Source of the DNA: an uncultured Reyranella sp.
GTDB lineage: Bacteria > Pseudomonadota > Alphaproteobacteria > Reyranellales > Reyranellaceae
Length of the DNA: 64,000 bases
Assembly: GCF_945957355.1 (NCBI RefSeq)
Contig: NZ_CAMFKM010000020.1
Coordinates: forward strand, 1-64,000
Reading direction: 5' to 3'
The position numbers and the translations under genes are program-made. Shown piece after piece: positions 1 through 8,155 of the stretch (the stretch's first letter is position 1; each line of letters begins with the position of its first letter). Under the pieces are notes generated by a model. It was not told where the DNA came from. It saw only the letters and a program-made list of their open reading frames with translations, and ran no database searches.

Positions 1-30
1 CTGATTTATAGGGCTATGGAGTAAACGTAG

Positions 31-1557
31 TTGTCATCTTCACCCGGTGGGGCGCACGACATGGCCTTCCGCCTGCTGGCCGAGATGCGCATCGATGCCT
101 TCCGCAAGCTCGACGCGCTGGCGCCCGCCTATCTCACGCGCCGCCGCACCGGTGATCTGATGGCGCTGGCGACACACGACATCGAGCTGGTCGAGTATTT
201 CTTCGCCCATACGGTGGCACCGGCCTTCGTCGCGATCCTCATCCCCGCCGCCGTGGTGATCGCTCTGGCCACGACGAGCGGATGGCTGGCGATCACGCTG
301 GTGCCGTTCCTGCTGGCCGTGGGCCTCAGTCCCTTCCTGATGCGCAAGCGGGTCGATCGGCTCGGCAGCCAGGCGCGCGAGGCGGCCGGCGAACTGGGCG
401 CCTTTGCCGTCGATTCGGTGCAGGGGCTGGGCGAGATCGTCGCCAACCAGCAGGAGCGCGCACGCGGCGACAAGCTCGACGAGCTGTCGCAGCGCCATAT
501 CGCGCTGCGCCTGCCTTTCTTCAGCGAACTGACGATGCAGCACGCCCTCCTCGAAGTGCTGACGGGGCTGGGCGGCCTCGCCATCGTCGTGGTCGGCGCC
601 ATTCTCGCCTCGCGCGGCGCGCTCGATCCGGGCCTGCTGCCACTGATGACGATCCTGGCGATGTCGGCCTTCCTGCCGGTGTCGGAGATTGCGCAGATCG
701 GCCGCCAGCTCGCCGACACGCTGGGCGCCACGCGAAGGGTCTATGCGCTGGCCAACGAGCCGATCCCGGTGCGCGATGGCAAGGGCGTGCCTCCCACCTC
801 AGGCGCGGCGGCCCTGCAGCTCGAGAAGGTGAACTTCACCTATCCCGGCCAGACCCGGCGCGCCTTGTCCGACGTGAGCTTCACCATTCCCGCCGGCAAG
901 ACGGTGGCGCTGGTCGGCACGTCGGGCGCGGGAAAGACTACGACGGCGCAGCTCCTGATGCGCTTCTGGGATCCCGACACCGGCCGCATCACCTTGAACG
1001 GCGCGGACCTGCGCGACTACAAGCTCGACGAGTTGCGCGGCCTTGTGGCCCTCGTGGCGCAGGACACCTACCTGTTCAACGACACGCTGCGCGCCAACAT
1101 CCTGATCGCACGCCCCGAGGCAACAGAGGCCGAGCTGCTGGCCGCAATCGAGCATGCGTCCCTGGGCGAGCTGGTCGCCACCCTCCCGCAGGGCCTCGAC
1201 TCGCCTGTCGGTGAGCGCGGTACCAGCCTGAGCGGCGGCCAGCGCCAGAGGGTCGCCATCGCGCGCGCCTTCCTGAAGGATGCGCCGATCCTGATCCTCG
1301 ACGAGGCGACCTCGCATCTCGACGCGGTGAACGAGCAGGCGGTGCGGCGCGCGCTCGACCTGTTGAAAGCCGACCGCACGACCATCGTCATTGCGCACCG
1401 GCTCTCGACCGTGCGCGATGCCGACCTGATCGTGGTGCTCGACGAAGGCCGCGTGGCGGAAACCGGCACGCACGCCGCGCTGGTTTCGCGCGGCGGTCTC
1501 TATGCACGACTCGTGTCGCGCCAGCTTGCATCGGTCTACGCGCCGGCTGCACAGTGA
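31..1557 (+). CDS. ABC exporter, fused permease/ATPase, 5' end missing or disrupted
   Basis: This is a half-size type IV ABC exporter that would couple ATP hydrolysis to substrate export across the inner membrane; the substrate cannot be told. Residues counted from 31 show a membrane domain with about four hydrophobic helices (60-80, 85-103, 172-192, 200-220) and an ATPase domain with Walker A GTSGAGKT (296-303), signature LSGGQ (400-404), Walker B LILDEA (421-426) and switch His456. Full relatives have six helices, so roughly the first two are absent. In-frame TAA (22-24) and TAG (28-30) lie directly before the TTG at 31, and the first 30 bases are unusually AT-rich. The gene is therefore truncated, frameshifted, or cut by a contig join; homology is visible from about residue 8. 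The next gene follows after 4 bases. Confidence 0.8.
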   Translation: MSSSPGGAHDMAFRLLAEMRIDAFRKLDALAPAYLTRRRTGDLMALATHDIELVEYFFAHTVAPAFVAILIPAAVVIALATTSGWLAITLVPFLLAVGLSPFLMRKRVDRLGSQAREAAGELGAFAVDSVQGLGEIVANQQERARGDKLDELSQRHIALRLPFFSELTMQHALLEVLTGLGGLAIVVVGAILASRGALDPGLLPLMTILAMSAFLPVSEIAQIGRQLADTLGATRRVYALANEPIPVRDGKGVPPTSGAAALQLEKVNFTYPGQTRRALSDVSFTIPAGKTVALVGTSGAGKTTTAQLLMRFWDPDTGRITLNGADLRDYKLDELRGLVALVAQDTYLFNDTLRANILIARPEATEAELLAAIEHASLGELVATLPQGLDSPVGERGTSLSGGQRQRVAIARAFLKDAPILILDEATSHLDAVNEQAVRRALDLLKADRTTIVIAHRLSTVRDADLIVVLDEGRVAETGTHAALVSRGGLYARLVSRQLASVYAPAAQ

Positions 1558-1561
1558 GGGG

Positions 1562-2884
1562 ATGAAGCGACAGCTCCACCTCAACCTCTTCATCCAGAGT
1601 CGGGGCCATCACGAAGCTTCGTGGCGGCATCCCGACTCCTCAGCCCTCGCACTGACCGACATCGAGTATTTCCGCGACCTCGCGCGGCGTGCCGAGGCCG
1701 GCCTCTTCGATTCGATCTTCCTGGCCGACCAGCTCGCTTTGGCCGACACGGTGGCACATGCGGCGAGCACCTGGCTGGAGCCGATCACCGCGCTCGCTGC
1801 CATCGCCGGCTCGACGCAGCGCATCGGCCTCATCGCCACGGCCTCCACCACCTATTCGGAGCCGTTCAACCTCGCGCGGCAGTTCGGTTCGCTCGACCAT
1901 ATCAGCGGCGGCCGCGTCGGCTGGAACATCGTGACCTCGTGGCTCGCCCCCGCGGCCCGCAACTTCGGCGGCACAGGCCTGGTGAGCCACGACGAGCGCT
2001 ACGAGCGCGGCGAGGAGTTCGTGCAGGTTGCCAAGGCGTTGTGGGACAGCTGGGCCGACGATGCCGTACTCGACGATCGCGCGAGCGGCCACTATGCGCG
2101 CGCCGATCGCATCCGGCCGATCAACCACGAGGGCAAGTATTATCGCGTCGCCGGCCCGCTCAACATGCCGCGCGGGCCCCAGGGACGTCCGGTCTTCGTG
2201 CAGGCCGGCTCGTCCGACACCGGGCGCCGCTTCGCCGCGCGCCACGCCGAAGCGGTCTTCACCGCCCAGATGGAGAAGACCACTGCCCAGGAGTTCTATG
2301 CCGACCTGAAGAGGCTGGCGGCGGCGGAGGGCCGTCCCTCCGAGCAGGTGCTAATCCTGCCTGGCCTCAGCCCGGTGATCGCCTCGACCGAGACCGAAGC
2401 CAGGCGTCTTGCGAAAGACTTGAACGATCTCACCGATCCGGAAGTGGGGCGCAAGCGCCTGAGCGGCCGGTTCGGCGGCCATGACTTCTCGCACCTGCCG
2501 CTCGACCGTCCGCTGACCGCGGAGGACTTTCCCGATCCCGGCACGGTCCAGGCGGCGCGCAGCCGCACCGAAGTGATCGTGGGCCTCGTCCGTCGCGAAA
2601 ACTTCACGCTGCGCCAGCTGCTTGCCTATCTGGCGGGCGCCCGCGGCCACTACACCACGGCAGGCACGCCCGAACAGATCGCCAACCTGATCGAAGACTG
2701 GTTCGACGACGGCGCCGCCGACGGGTTCAACCTCATGCCGCCCCTGCTTCCCTCGATGCTCGACGTGTTCGTGGCCGAGGTGGTGCCCATCCTCCAGAAA
2801 CGCGGGCTGTTCCGGACTGCCTATCAAGGCAGGACTCTGCGCGATCATTTCGGGTTGCCGCGCCCTGCGACTGAGGCATCCTGA
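1562..2884 (+). CDS. FMN-dependent monooxygenase, NtaA/SnaA/DszA family
   Basis: The 440-residue protein belongs to the bacterial-luciferase-like (LLM class) two-component monooxygenases related to nitrilotriacetate monooxygenase NtaA and DszA. These use FMNH2 from a separate reductase to oxygenate organic substrates such as amino-polycarboxylates or sulfur compounds. The N-terminus (LHLNLFIQSRGHHEASWRHP), the segment GRVGWNIVTSW, the motif DERYERGEEF and the phrase GRPVFVQAGSSDTGRRFAA are typical. The ATG at 1562 lies 4 bases after the ABC exporter stop, so it is probably co-transcribed. No flavin reductase gene is adjacent. The substrate is unknown. Confidence 0.88.
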   Translation: MKRQLHLNLFIQSRGHHEASWRHPDSSALALTDIEYFRDLARRAEAGLFDSIFLADQLALADTVAHAASTWLEPITALAAIAGSTQRIGLIATASTTYSEPFNLARQFGSLDHISGGRVGWNIVTSWLAPAARNFGGTGLVSHDERYERGEEFVQVAKALWDSWADDAVLDDRASGHYARADRIRPINHEGKYYRVAGPLNMPRGPQGRPVFVQAGSSDTGRRFAARHAEAVFTAQMEKTTAQEFYADLKRLAAAEGRPSEQVLILPGLSPVIASTETEARRLAKDLNDLTDPEVGRKRLSGRFGGHDFSHLPLDRPLTAEDFPDPGTVQAARSRTEVIVGLVRRENFTLRQLLAYLAGARGHYTTAGTPEQIANLIEDWFDDGAADGFNLMPPLLPSMLDVFVAEVVPILQKRGLFRTAYQGRTLRDHFGLPRPATEAS

Positions 2885-2909
2885 GGCGGCGCAACGAGGA
2901 GAGACCACC

Positions 2910-3293
2910 ATGTTCAGTCACGTTACGATCGGCAGCAACGATGTAGGCAAGGCCAAGCCCTTCTACGACGCGCTGCTGGAGCCGCTCGGTCTGGTGCGCC
3001 ACATGGATTATCCGCACGCCGTTGGATACGGTCCGGCAGGCGGACGACCGCAGCTCTGGATCCTGAGCCCGCTCGACAAGAAAGCCGCCTCGGTCGGCAA
3101 TGGCATCACGATCGGCCTGGAGGCTCCCGACCGCAGCGCCGTCGATGCGGCTCACAAGGCGGCAGTCGCGGCGGGGGGCAAGGACGAGGGCGCGCCGGGC
3201 ATTCGGGCGCACTATCATCCCAACTACTACGGCGCGTATCTGCGTGACCTGGACGGCAACAAGATCTGCGTGGTCTGCCACCGCAAGGCATAG
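2910..3293 (+). CDS. VOC-superfamily (glyoxalase/bleomycin-resistance-like) protein
   Basis: A 127-residue single-domain vicinal-oxygen-chelate protein. It starts MFSHVTIGSNDVGKAKPFYD, the usual first beta-alpha unit, and ends with the YLRDLDGNKICVVCH strand that carries the terminal metal-ligand region in this family. A good GAGGAGAG ribosome-binding site precedes the ATG. It follows the monooxygenase by 25 bases on the same strand, suggesting one transcript. Members isomerise, cleave or bind small electrophiles or antibiotics; the specific role cannot be assigned. Confidence 0.85.
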   Translation: MFSHVTIGSNDVGKAKPFYDALLEPLGLVRHMDYPHAVGYGPAGGRPQLWILSPLDKKAASVGNGITIGLEAPDRSAVDAAHKAAVAAGGKDEGAPGIRAHYHPNYYGAYLRDLDGNKICVVCHRKA

Positions 3294-3329
3294 CCCATCG
3301 GGAGCCGTCGGAACGTGTAGACCAGGCGT

Positions 3330-4328
3330 ATGACACCTGTTTCCCGCCGCGCCGTGCTGGCGTCCGGTAGCCTGGCCCTGCTGCCGACGCCGGCCTTCGC
3401 ACAATCCGGACTTCCGGATCGCGCCGTCCGCCTCTGGGTCGGCTTCGCCGCAGGCGGTGGTTCCGACGTCGTGGCACGCGCCATCACGCCCGGCATCCAG
3501 CAGCGCCTCGGCCGCCCCGTTACCGTCGAGAACCGCCCCGGCGCGGCCGGCGCCACGATGGGAGCGTCGCTGAAGAAAGCCGCACCCGATGGCACGACCA
3601 TCGGATTGCTGCCGAGTACGACCCTGATCGGCCAACTCACCTCGCCGGCGACCTTTCCATTCGATCCGCTGCACGATCTGGCGCCGCTCGGGATCGTCGG
3701 GACCTTCGAAACGGCATTCGTCGTTTCACCTTCGATCGGCGTCCGCACGCTCGCCGAGTATGTCCAATGGGTGAAGGACGGCCCGCCCGATCGCCGTCGG
3801 TTCGGCACCGCCGCGCCCCAGACCTTCTCACAGTATTTCGCGCAGCTGCTCGGCCGGCAGTATGACATCGCCCTCGTGCCCGCACCCTTCCGTGGCACAG
3901 GTCCCCTGTCGTCGGATCTCGGCCAAGGGCGCATCCCGGCAGGTTGCGGCGGCCTTGCCTCCTTCGTGCATCAGCATCGTGGCGGCAAGCTCCGGATCCT
4001 CGCCACGTCGGGCGCGGCTCGCAATCCGGTGCTTCCGGACGTGCCGACGGTGGTGGAACTGGGCTTCCCGGGACTGCAACTGATCGACTGGTACGCCTTT
4101 TTCGCGCCGGCCGGCCTGCCGTCGCCCCTCATCGCCCACTGGAACCGGGAATTGAGAATCGCCGTAGAGAGCCGCGATACGCAGGAACAACTCACGCAGT
4201 ACGGCGTCATCGTCGGCGTCACCAAACCCGACGAATGCACGGTGCGCCTCGCATCCGATTTTGTCCGCTGGCGGACGCTGCTTGACATGCCGGGCATCCG
4301 GACCGCCAATGGTGGAGGGCAGGAGTAA
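3330..4328 (+). CDS. Tripartite tricarboxylate-type (TctC/Bug) substrate-binding protein
   Basis: A 332-residue periplasmic binding protein of the Bug/TctC family, which captures carboxylates and related small organic acids. The N-terminus (SRRAVLASGSLALLPTPAFAQ) is a signal peptide with a Tat-like twin arginine and an AFAQ cleavage region. The mature part begins LPDRAVRLWVGFAAGGGSD and contains the family's conserved VENRPGAAGATMG segment. No TctA or TctB membrane subunits lie nearby, as is common for expanded Bug families. The stop is 3 bases before the start of the glutaredoxin-DinB gene, so the two are very likely co-transcribed. Confidence 0.92.
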   Translation: MTPVSRRAVLASGSLALLPTPAFAQSGLPDRAVRLWVGFAAGGGSDVVARAITPGIQQRLGRPVTVENRPGAAGATMGASLKKAAPDGTTIGLLPSTTLIGQLTSPATFPFDPLHDLAPLGIVGTFETAFVVSPSIGVRTLAEYVQWVKDGPPDRRRFGTAAPQTFSQYFAQLLGRQYDIALVPAPFRGTGPLSSDLGQGRIPAGCGGLASFVHQHRGGKLRILATSGAARNPVLPDVPTVVELGFPGLQLIDWYAFFAPAGLPSPLIAHWNRELRIAVESRDTQEQLTQYGVIVGVTKPDECTVRLASDFVRWRTLLDMPGIRTANGGGQE

Positions 4329-4331
4329 GTC

Positions 4332-5084
4332 ATGACAGAGCCACTGAAGGTCTTCTGGCAGCCCGGTTGAACGAGCTGCCTGAGACTCAAAGAGTTTCTA
4401 TCGATCCGTGGGATCGACTTCGTCTCGGTGAATGTCCTCGAAGATCCGGCTGGCTTCGCCGAGCTGCAGGTGCTCGGCGCGCGTTCCGTGCCGGTCCTGT
4501 CGCGCGGCCGCCAGTTCATCTTCGGCCAGAGCACGCGTGAGATCGTTGCCTTCCTCGGTCTCCAGGAAAAATCGGGCCCCGAACTCTCGCCTGCCGAACT
4601 CTACGCGCGTCTCGACAGGTTTATGACCGCGGCCATCGGGCTGCTGCCGCTCATGCCGAACGAGAAGCTCCATATCCATGTACCGGGGCGGCCGCGCAGC
4701 TACCGCGCGCTCGCCTTCCATCTCTTTCGCGTGGTTTCGGCCTTCCTCGATGCCGAGCAGGGTAAGACCCTGGTTCAGGCGGCGTTCCGCGAAGAGCCGG
4801 CAGCCGATGCAGACATGGCGGCGGTGGCAGCCTACGGCGCCGCCGTGCAGGAGCGGTTTCGCAACTGGTGGGCCCACGGCGATACGAGCGCGGCGCGCAT
4901 GCTGCCGACCTACTACGGCGCGCAGAGCCTGCATGAATTGCTGGAACGCACCACGTGGCATTCCGGCCAGCATGTGCGGCAGTGGATGATGCTGCTGGAA
5001 CGGGAGGGCGTTACCCACGACAGGCCGCTCGGTGCCGCGGATTTCACCCGCCTGCCCATGCCTCAGAACGTCTGGGACGGGTAG
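4332..5084 (+). CDS. Glutaredoxin-like/DinB-like fusion protein with in-frame UGA (candidate selenoprotein)
   Basis: From ATG 4332 the first 12 codons read MTEPLKVFWQPG, followed by UGA (4368-4370), then TSCLRLKEFL and an unbroken frame to 5084, for 250 residues if UGA is decoded. The UGA stands where this glutaredoxin-like family has the first Cys of CxxC, giving U-T-S-C. The Grx-like domain covers roughly residues 1-75 (it includes ARSVPVLSRGRQFIFGQ). The C-terminal half is DinB-like with candidate metal ligands in LAFHL and WHSGQH. An AGGAG site lies 6 bases before ATG 4332, while the GTG at 4428, which would give a UGA-free protein, has no such site and removes the redox motif. Selenocysteine insertion is inferred; a nonsense mutation or sequencing error is the alternative. 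It would be a cytoplasmic thiol (selenol) redox protein. Confidence 0.72.
4382..4417 (+). promoter_or_regulatory. Two tandem perfect RNA hairpins just after the UGA (candidate bacterial SECIS)
   Basis: Starting 11 bases after the UGA, GAGACTC-AAA-GAGTTTC (4382-4398) forms a 7-bp stem with one G-U pair. Two bases later TCGATCC-GTG-GGATCGA (4401-4417) forms a second 7-bp stem without mismatch. The apical loops begin 19 and 38 bases after the UGA; known bacterial SECIS elements place the loop about 16-37 bases away. The second loop begins with G, as SelB-binding loops usually do. The stretch uses AGA, AAA, TTT and CTA, codons avoided in neighbouring genes, suggesting selection on RNA structure. 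An alternative fold pairs 4379-4386 with 4422-4428 with one bulged U. Function is not proven. Confidence 0.5.
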
Positions 5085-5157
5085 GTTCGCAACCTCCGGA
5101 CGGGCAGGGCGTTTGACGACCGACTGCCCCACCCCAACCCCGTTCCGGAGGATCACC

Positions 5158-5490
5158 ATGCGCGCCGCCAGCCACGCCAACGGCAAGGATCTCGCCAAGG
5201 AGATCAGCCTTCTCAAGGCCCAACTTGAAGAGCTGACGAACTCAATGGGCGGCACCGGCGAGTCGATCGTCGCGCGCGGCGAGGAAGCCGTCGAGGAGAC
5301 GCTGCGCTCAGCCCGCGAGCTGATCGCGAAGTACGGCGACACGGCCAAGGCCGTCGCCCAGGACACGATCGACCTGAAGAACAAGGCGACCGACAAGCTG
5401 ATCGAGCAAACCGAGGCGCGTCCGCTGACCACTCTCGCGGCCGTCGTCGGGATCGGCTTCCTCGCAGGCTGGCTTTGTCGTCGGCAATAG
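5158..5490 (+). CDS. DUF883/ElaB-YqjD-like membrane-anchored protein
   Basis: A 110-residue protein with a long charged amphipathic helix (about residues 10-85, including KDLAKEISLLKAQLEELTNS) followed by one C-terminal membrane segment (LTTLAAVVGIGFLAGWLC) and a basic RRQ tail. This is the layout of ElaB/YqjD/DUF883 proteins, inner-membrane tail-anchored proteins, some of which bind ribosomes in stationary phase. The ATG at 5158 is preceded by CCGGAGGATCACC, an excellent ribosome-binding site. A second small membrane protein follows 49 bases downstream, probably on the same transcript. Confidence 0.85.
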   Translation: MRAASHANGKDLAKEISLLKAQLEELTNSMGGTGESIVARGEEAVEETLRSARELIAKYGDTAKAVAQDTIDLKNKATDKLIEQTEARPLTTLAAVVGIGFLAGWLCRRQ

Positions 5491-5539
5491 CCGGCCCAGC
5501 AAAGCTTCAGCCCGGCCTTCAAGAGAAGCGATACCGTCG

Positions 5540-5803
5540 ATGATCGGCCCCCTGCTCCGGGTTGCGGCAAGCGCAGCCGCGGCCCGTTCGCTGCGCAGCG
5601 CCGCCAACGATGCGCTGAACCGTGCCTTGCTGACCATGGGCGCAGCGATTTCCATCGTTATCGGTGCCGTCTTCCTTACCGCGTCCGCCTGGTCCCTCAT
5701 CGAGAGCCGGCTCGATTCCGCCGCCGCCTCTGCGATTGTCGGGGCCTTCTGGGGTTTGCTGGGCCTCTCCTATTTCGTGGCAACGCGGCGACGTCGCACC
5801 TGA
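5540..5803 (+). CDS. Small two-helix membrane protein (holin-X/DUF1469-like)
   Basis: An 87-residue protein with two predicted membrane helices (about 29-52, ALLTMGAAISIVIGAVFLTA, and 62-80, AAASAIVGAFWGLLGLSYFV) and a basic RRRRT tail. The pairing with an upstream DUF883 protein matches the common arrangement of DUF883 genes with small phage-holin-like membrane proteins in proteobacteria. Those are thought to act at the inner membrane under stress. Its 3' end overlaps the 3' end of the convergent AI-2E gene by 34 bases. The exact function is unknown. Confidence 0.7.
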   Translation: MIGPLLRVAASAAAARSLRSAANDALNRALLTMGAAISIVIGAVFLTASAWSLIESRLDSAAASAIVGAFWGLLGLSYFVATRRRRT

Positions 5804-6939
5804 ATCGGCGTCACCGACGCGAGCGGAGGCTTCACCGCCAGCCGCTCGCTCACCGGCCGATCCTCCGACAGCAGAACCTCCAGCCAACGCAGCGAGGGCA
5901 GGTGCGCGGCGACGGTGCTGATCAGGATCAGCAGCGGCACCGCCACGATCGCGCCGACAGCCCCCCACATCCAGCCGAGGAAGGCGACGCCCGCAAAGAC
6001 CGCGACCGTGTTGAGGGCGCAACGGCGGCTGACGAAGGTCGGCGTGACGAGCTGCGATTCCACGAAGTGGATGACCGCGAGCACAAGTGGCGCCGCCACC
6101 ATGTGCATCCAGTCCTCGTAGGTGAGGAGGGCCACGAACGCCACCAGTCCGATGGCGACCGGCGGTCCTACGAAGGGCACGAAGGATGCCAGCCCCATCA
6201 GCACGCCCCACAGCAGGGGATTGGGAAAGCCCAGCAAGGCCAGCACGATGGTCGAGGCGAGCGCCACCAGCGAGTAGATGACCACGAGCGCGAACAGGTA
6301 GGTGCCGACGCGGTCGTTGATGTCGCGCATGACCCGGGCCATCCGCACCCGCGTGTGAAAGTTGAGCGGCACCCTCAGTATCTGCCGCTTGTGGTCGTTG
6401 CGATGTGCGAGAAGCATGAAGGCAAGAACGGCCGCGTAGCCGATCTGCAGCAGCAGCGCCGGCGTCGTGCTCATCATCTCCGAGATCAACGACTTGTCGC
6501 GCACCACGACCTTCTCGGGCGGCTTCGCCTCGGTCGCAGCGGGGGCCGGCTGGGCCTGCGTCGCCTGTTCCACCCGGTCCGTGACCTGCTTCACGAAGGC
6601 CAGCGACTTGCGCAGGCCCTCGAGCTTCCGCTCCAGCGTGTAGGTAAGGTACGGCGCCTGCTGCGCCCAGCTCGTGATCGCCGGAGCCGACACCACCAGC
6701 AAGCCGGCGACGACAAGCGCCAGCAGGGACACCGACGCGCCGGCGGCGGCGGTCGGAGGCAAGCCCAGGCGCTCGAGCTTCTTGGCGACCGGCGTCAGCA
6801 CCAGCGCGAGAACGATGGCAGCTGCCGTCGGGATCAGGAAATCGCGTGCGAGGTAGGCGATGACCCCGACCGCACAGACCGCAAGAACGATCAGCGGACG
6901 ACGGATGGCCGAGCCTCCCCGGACATGGACGGTCGGCAC
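5770..6939 (-). CDS. AI-2E family transporter (UPF0118/PerM-like permease)
   Basis: About 389 residues with the AI-2E/UPF0118 permease pattern: two N-terminal helices (LIVLAVCAVGVIAYLARDFLI, AAAIVLALVLTPVAKKLERL), a soluble loop rich in Ala/Pro, then a block of helices containing the family signature LLWGVLMGLASFVPFVGPP and GWMWGAVGAIVAVPLLI. Relatives export small molecules or ions across the inner membrane; autoinducer export is shown only for a few. I chose GTG 6939 because upstream residues show no family similarity, but no clear ribosome-binding site precedes it, so the start is uncertain by some codons. The gene is convergent with the preceding small membrane protein. Confidence 0.85.
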   Translation of the reverse strand: MPTVHVRGGSAIRRPLIVLAVCAVGVIAYLARDFLIPTAAAIVLALVLTPVAKKLERLGLPPTAAAGASVSLLALVVAGLLVVSAPAITSWAQQAPYLTYTLERKLEGLRKSLAFVKQVTDRVEQATQAQPAPAATEAKPPEKVVVRDKSLISEMMSTTPALLLQIGYAAVLAFMLLAHRNDHKRQILRVPLNFHTRVRMARVMRDINDRVGTYLFALVVIYSLVALASTIVLALLGFPNPLLWGVLMGLASFVPFVGPPVAIGLVAFVALLTYEDWMHMVAAPLVLAVIHFVESQLVTPTFVSRRCALNTVAVFAGVAFLGWMWGAVGAIVAVPLLILISTVAAHLPSLRWLEVLLSEDRPVSERLAVKPPLASVTPIQVRRRRVATK

Positions 6940-7077
6940 GCGCAGGACAGAATTCTCGGCCACGGAACCTCGCTGACCGGCACTAACGTCGATCTGCAAT
7001 CGAAGTTCCGCTCCGTTCCTCCCTGCGGGATGCAACGTTTGCGCAAGGCCGCGCGCGGCCTTTAGGCTCGACGCCAC

Positions 7078-8130
7078 ATGCCGACATACGCTGACACCGT
7101 CCCCGTGATGGAGCGCCACCGTTTCGACGTGGCTTCCCTCGACCGCTACTTCCGCGAGAAGCTCGAGGGCTATCGCGGCGGCCTTGACGTCCGGCAGTTC
7201 GATTCCGGCCATTCCAACCCGACCTTCTTTGTCGCCGCCGACATGGCGGAGGGCCGCCGCGACTTCGTGCTGCGCAAGAAGCCGCCGGGCAAGCTGGTGG
7301 CTTCGGCGCACCAGGTCGATCGCGAATTCCGCGTGATCTCCGCCCTCTCCTCCACCGACGTGCCCGTCGCGCCGGCCCGGCTGCTCTGTGAGGACGACTC
7401 CGTCATCGGCCAGATGTTCTATGTGATGGAGGCCGTGCCCGGTCGCATCCTGGTGAACCCGGCCATGCCCGGCCAGACGCCGGATGAGCGGACCGCCATA
7501 TTCGATTCGATGAACGAGGTGCTGGCCCGTCTTCACAAGGTGGATCCCGTAGCGGTGGGGCTCGGGGACTATGGCCGCAGCGGACAGTACATCGCCCGAC
7601 AGATCTCGCGCTGGAGCCGGCAATATGCCGAGCTCAAGACGGAAGAGATTCCGGCCATGGACAAGCTCTCCTCCTGGCTGCCGGAGAACATTCCCGACGA
7701 CGGCGATCCCACCACCATCGTCCACGGCGACTATCGCCTCGGCAACCTGATCATCCATCCGACCGAGCCGCGCGTGGTGGCCGTGCTCGACTGGGAACTG
7801 TCGACGCTCGGGCATCCTTTGTGCGACGTCGCCTACAACTGTCTCGGCTATCACCTCACGGACCCACCGCACGGCTTCGCGACCGTCGATTTCGCCGCGC
7901 TGGGGATTCCCACCGAGCAGGACTACGTGGCGGCATATTGCCGGCGCACCGGGCGCGATTCGATCCCCAACTGGAACTACTACCTCGCCTTTTCGCTGTT
8001 CCGCCTCGCCGCCATCGCCCAGGGCGTCTACCGGCGCGGCCTGCAGGGCAACTCGTCCAATCCCGAATCGATCAAGATGAGCAAGTCCGCACGAGAACGG
8101 GCCGAGCTCGCATGGAGCCTGGTGTCCTAG
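7078..8130 (+). CDS. Phosphotransferase family protein (APH/ACAD10-11 N-domain-like kinase)
   Basis: A 350-residue APH-fold kinase. It carries the catalytic loop HGDYRLGN (216-223) and the metal-binding segment [14 protein letters not shown] (237-250), plus the nucleotide-binding Lys in FVLRKKPPG (about 63-71). This sequence type matches bacterial phosphotransferases related to the kinase domain of ACAD10/ACAD11, which phosphorylate 4-hydroxyacyl-CoAs for beta-oxidation, rather than aminoglycoside resistance enzymes. No acyl-CoA dehydrogenase is adjacent. A TctC binding protein gene follows after 25 bases. Confidence 0.87.
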   Translation: MPTYADTVPVMERHRFDVASLDRYFREKLEGYRGGLDVRQFDSGHSNPTFFVAADMAEGRRDFVLRKKPPGKLVASAHQVDREFRVISALSSTDVPVAPARLLCEDDSVIGQMFYVMEAVPGRILVNPAMPGQTPDERTAIFDSMNEVLARLHKVDPVAVGLGDYGRSGQYIARQISRWSRQYAELKTEEIPAMDKLSSWLPENIPDDGDPTTIVHGDYRLGNLIIHPTEPRVVAVLDWELSTLGHPLCDVAYNCLGYHLTDPPHGFATVDFAALGIPTEQDYVAAYCRRTGRDSIPNWNYYLAFSLFRLAAIAQGVYRRGLQGNSSNPESIKMSKSARERAELAWSLVS

Positions 8131-8155
8131 ATAAAAACGACCCGGAGGAAACAGA

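Noticed and set aside
4428-5084. UGA-free gene starting at GTG 4428
   Set aside because: There is no ribosome-binding site, and this start cuts off the CxxC half of the glutaredoxin domain, while an ideal site lies before ATG 4332.
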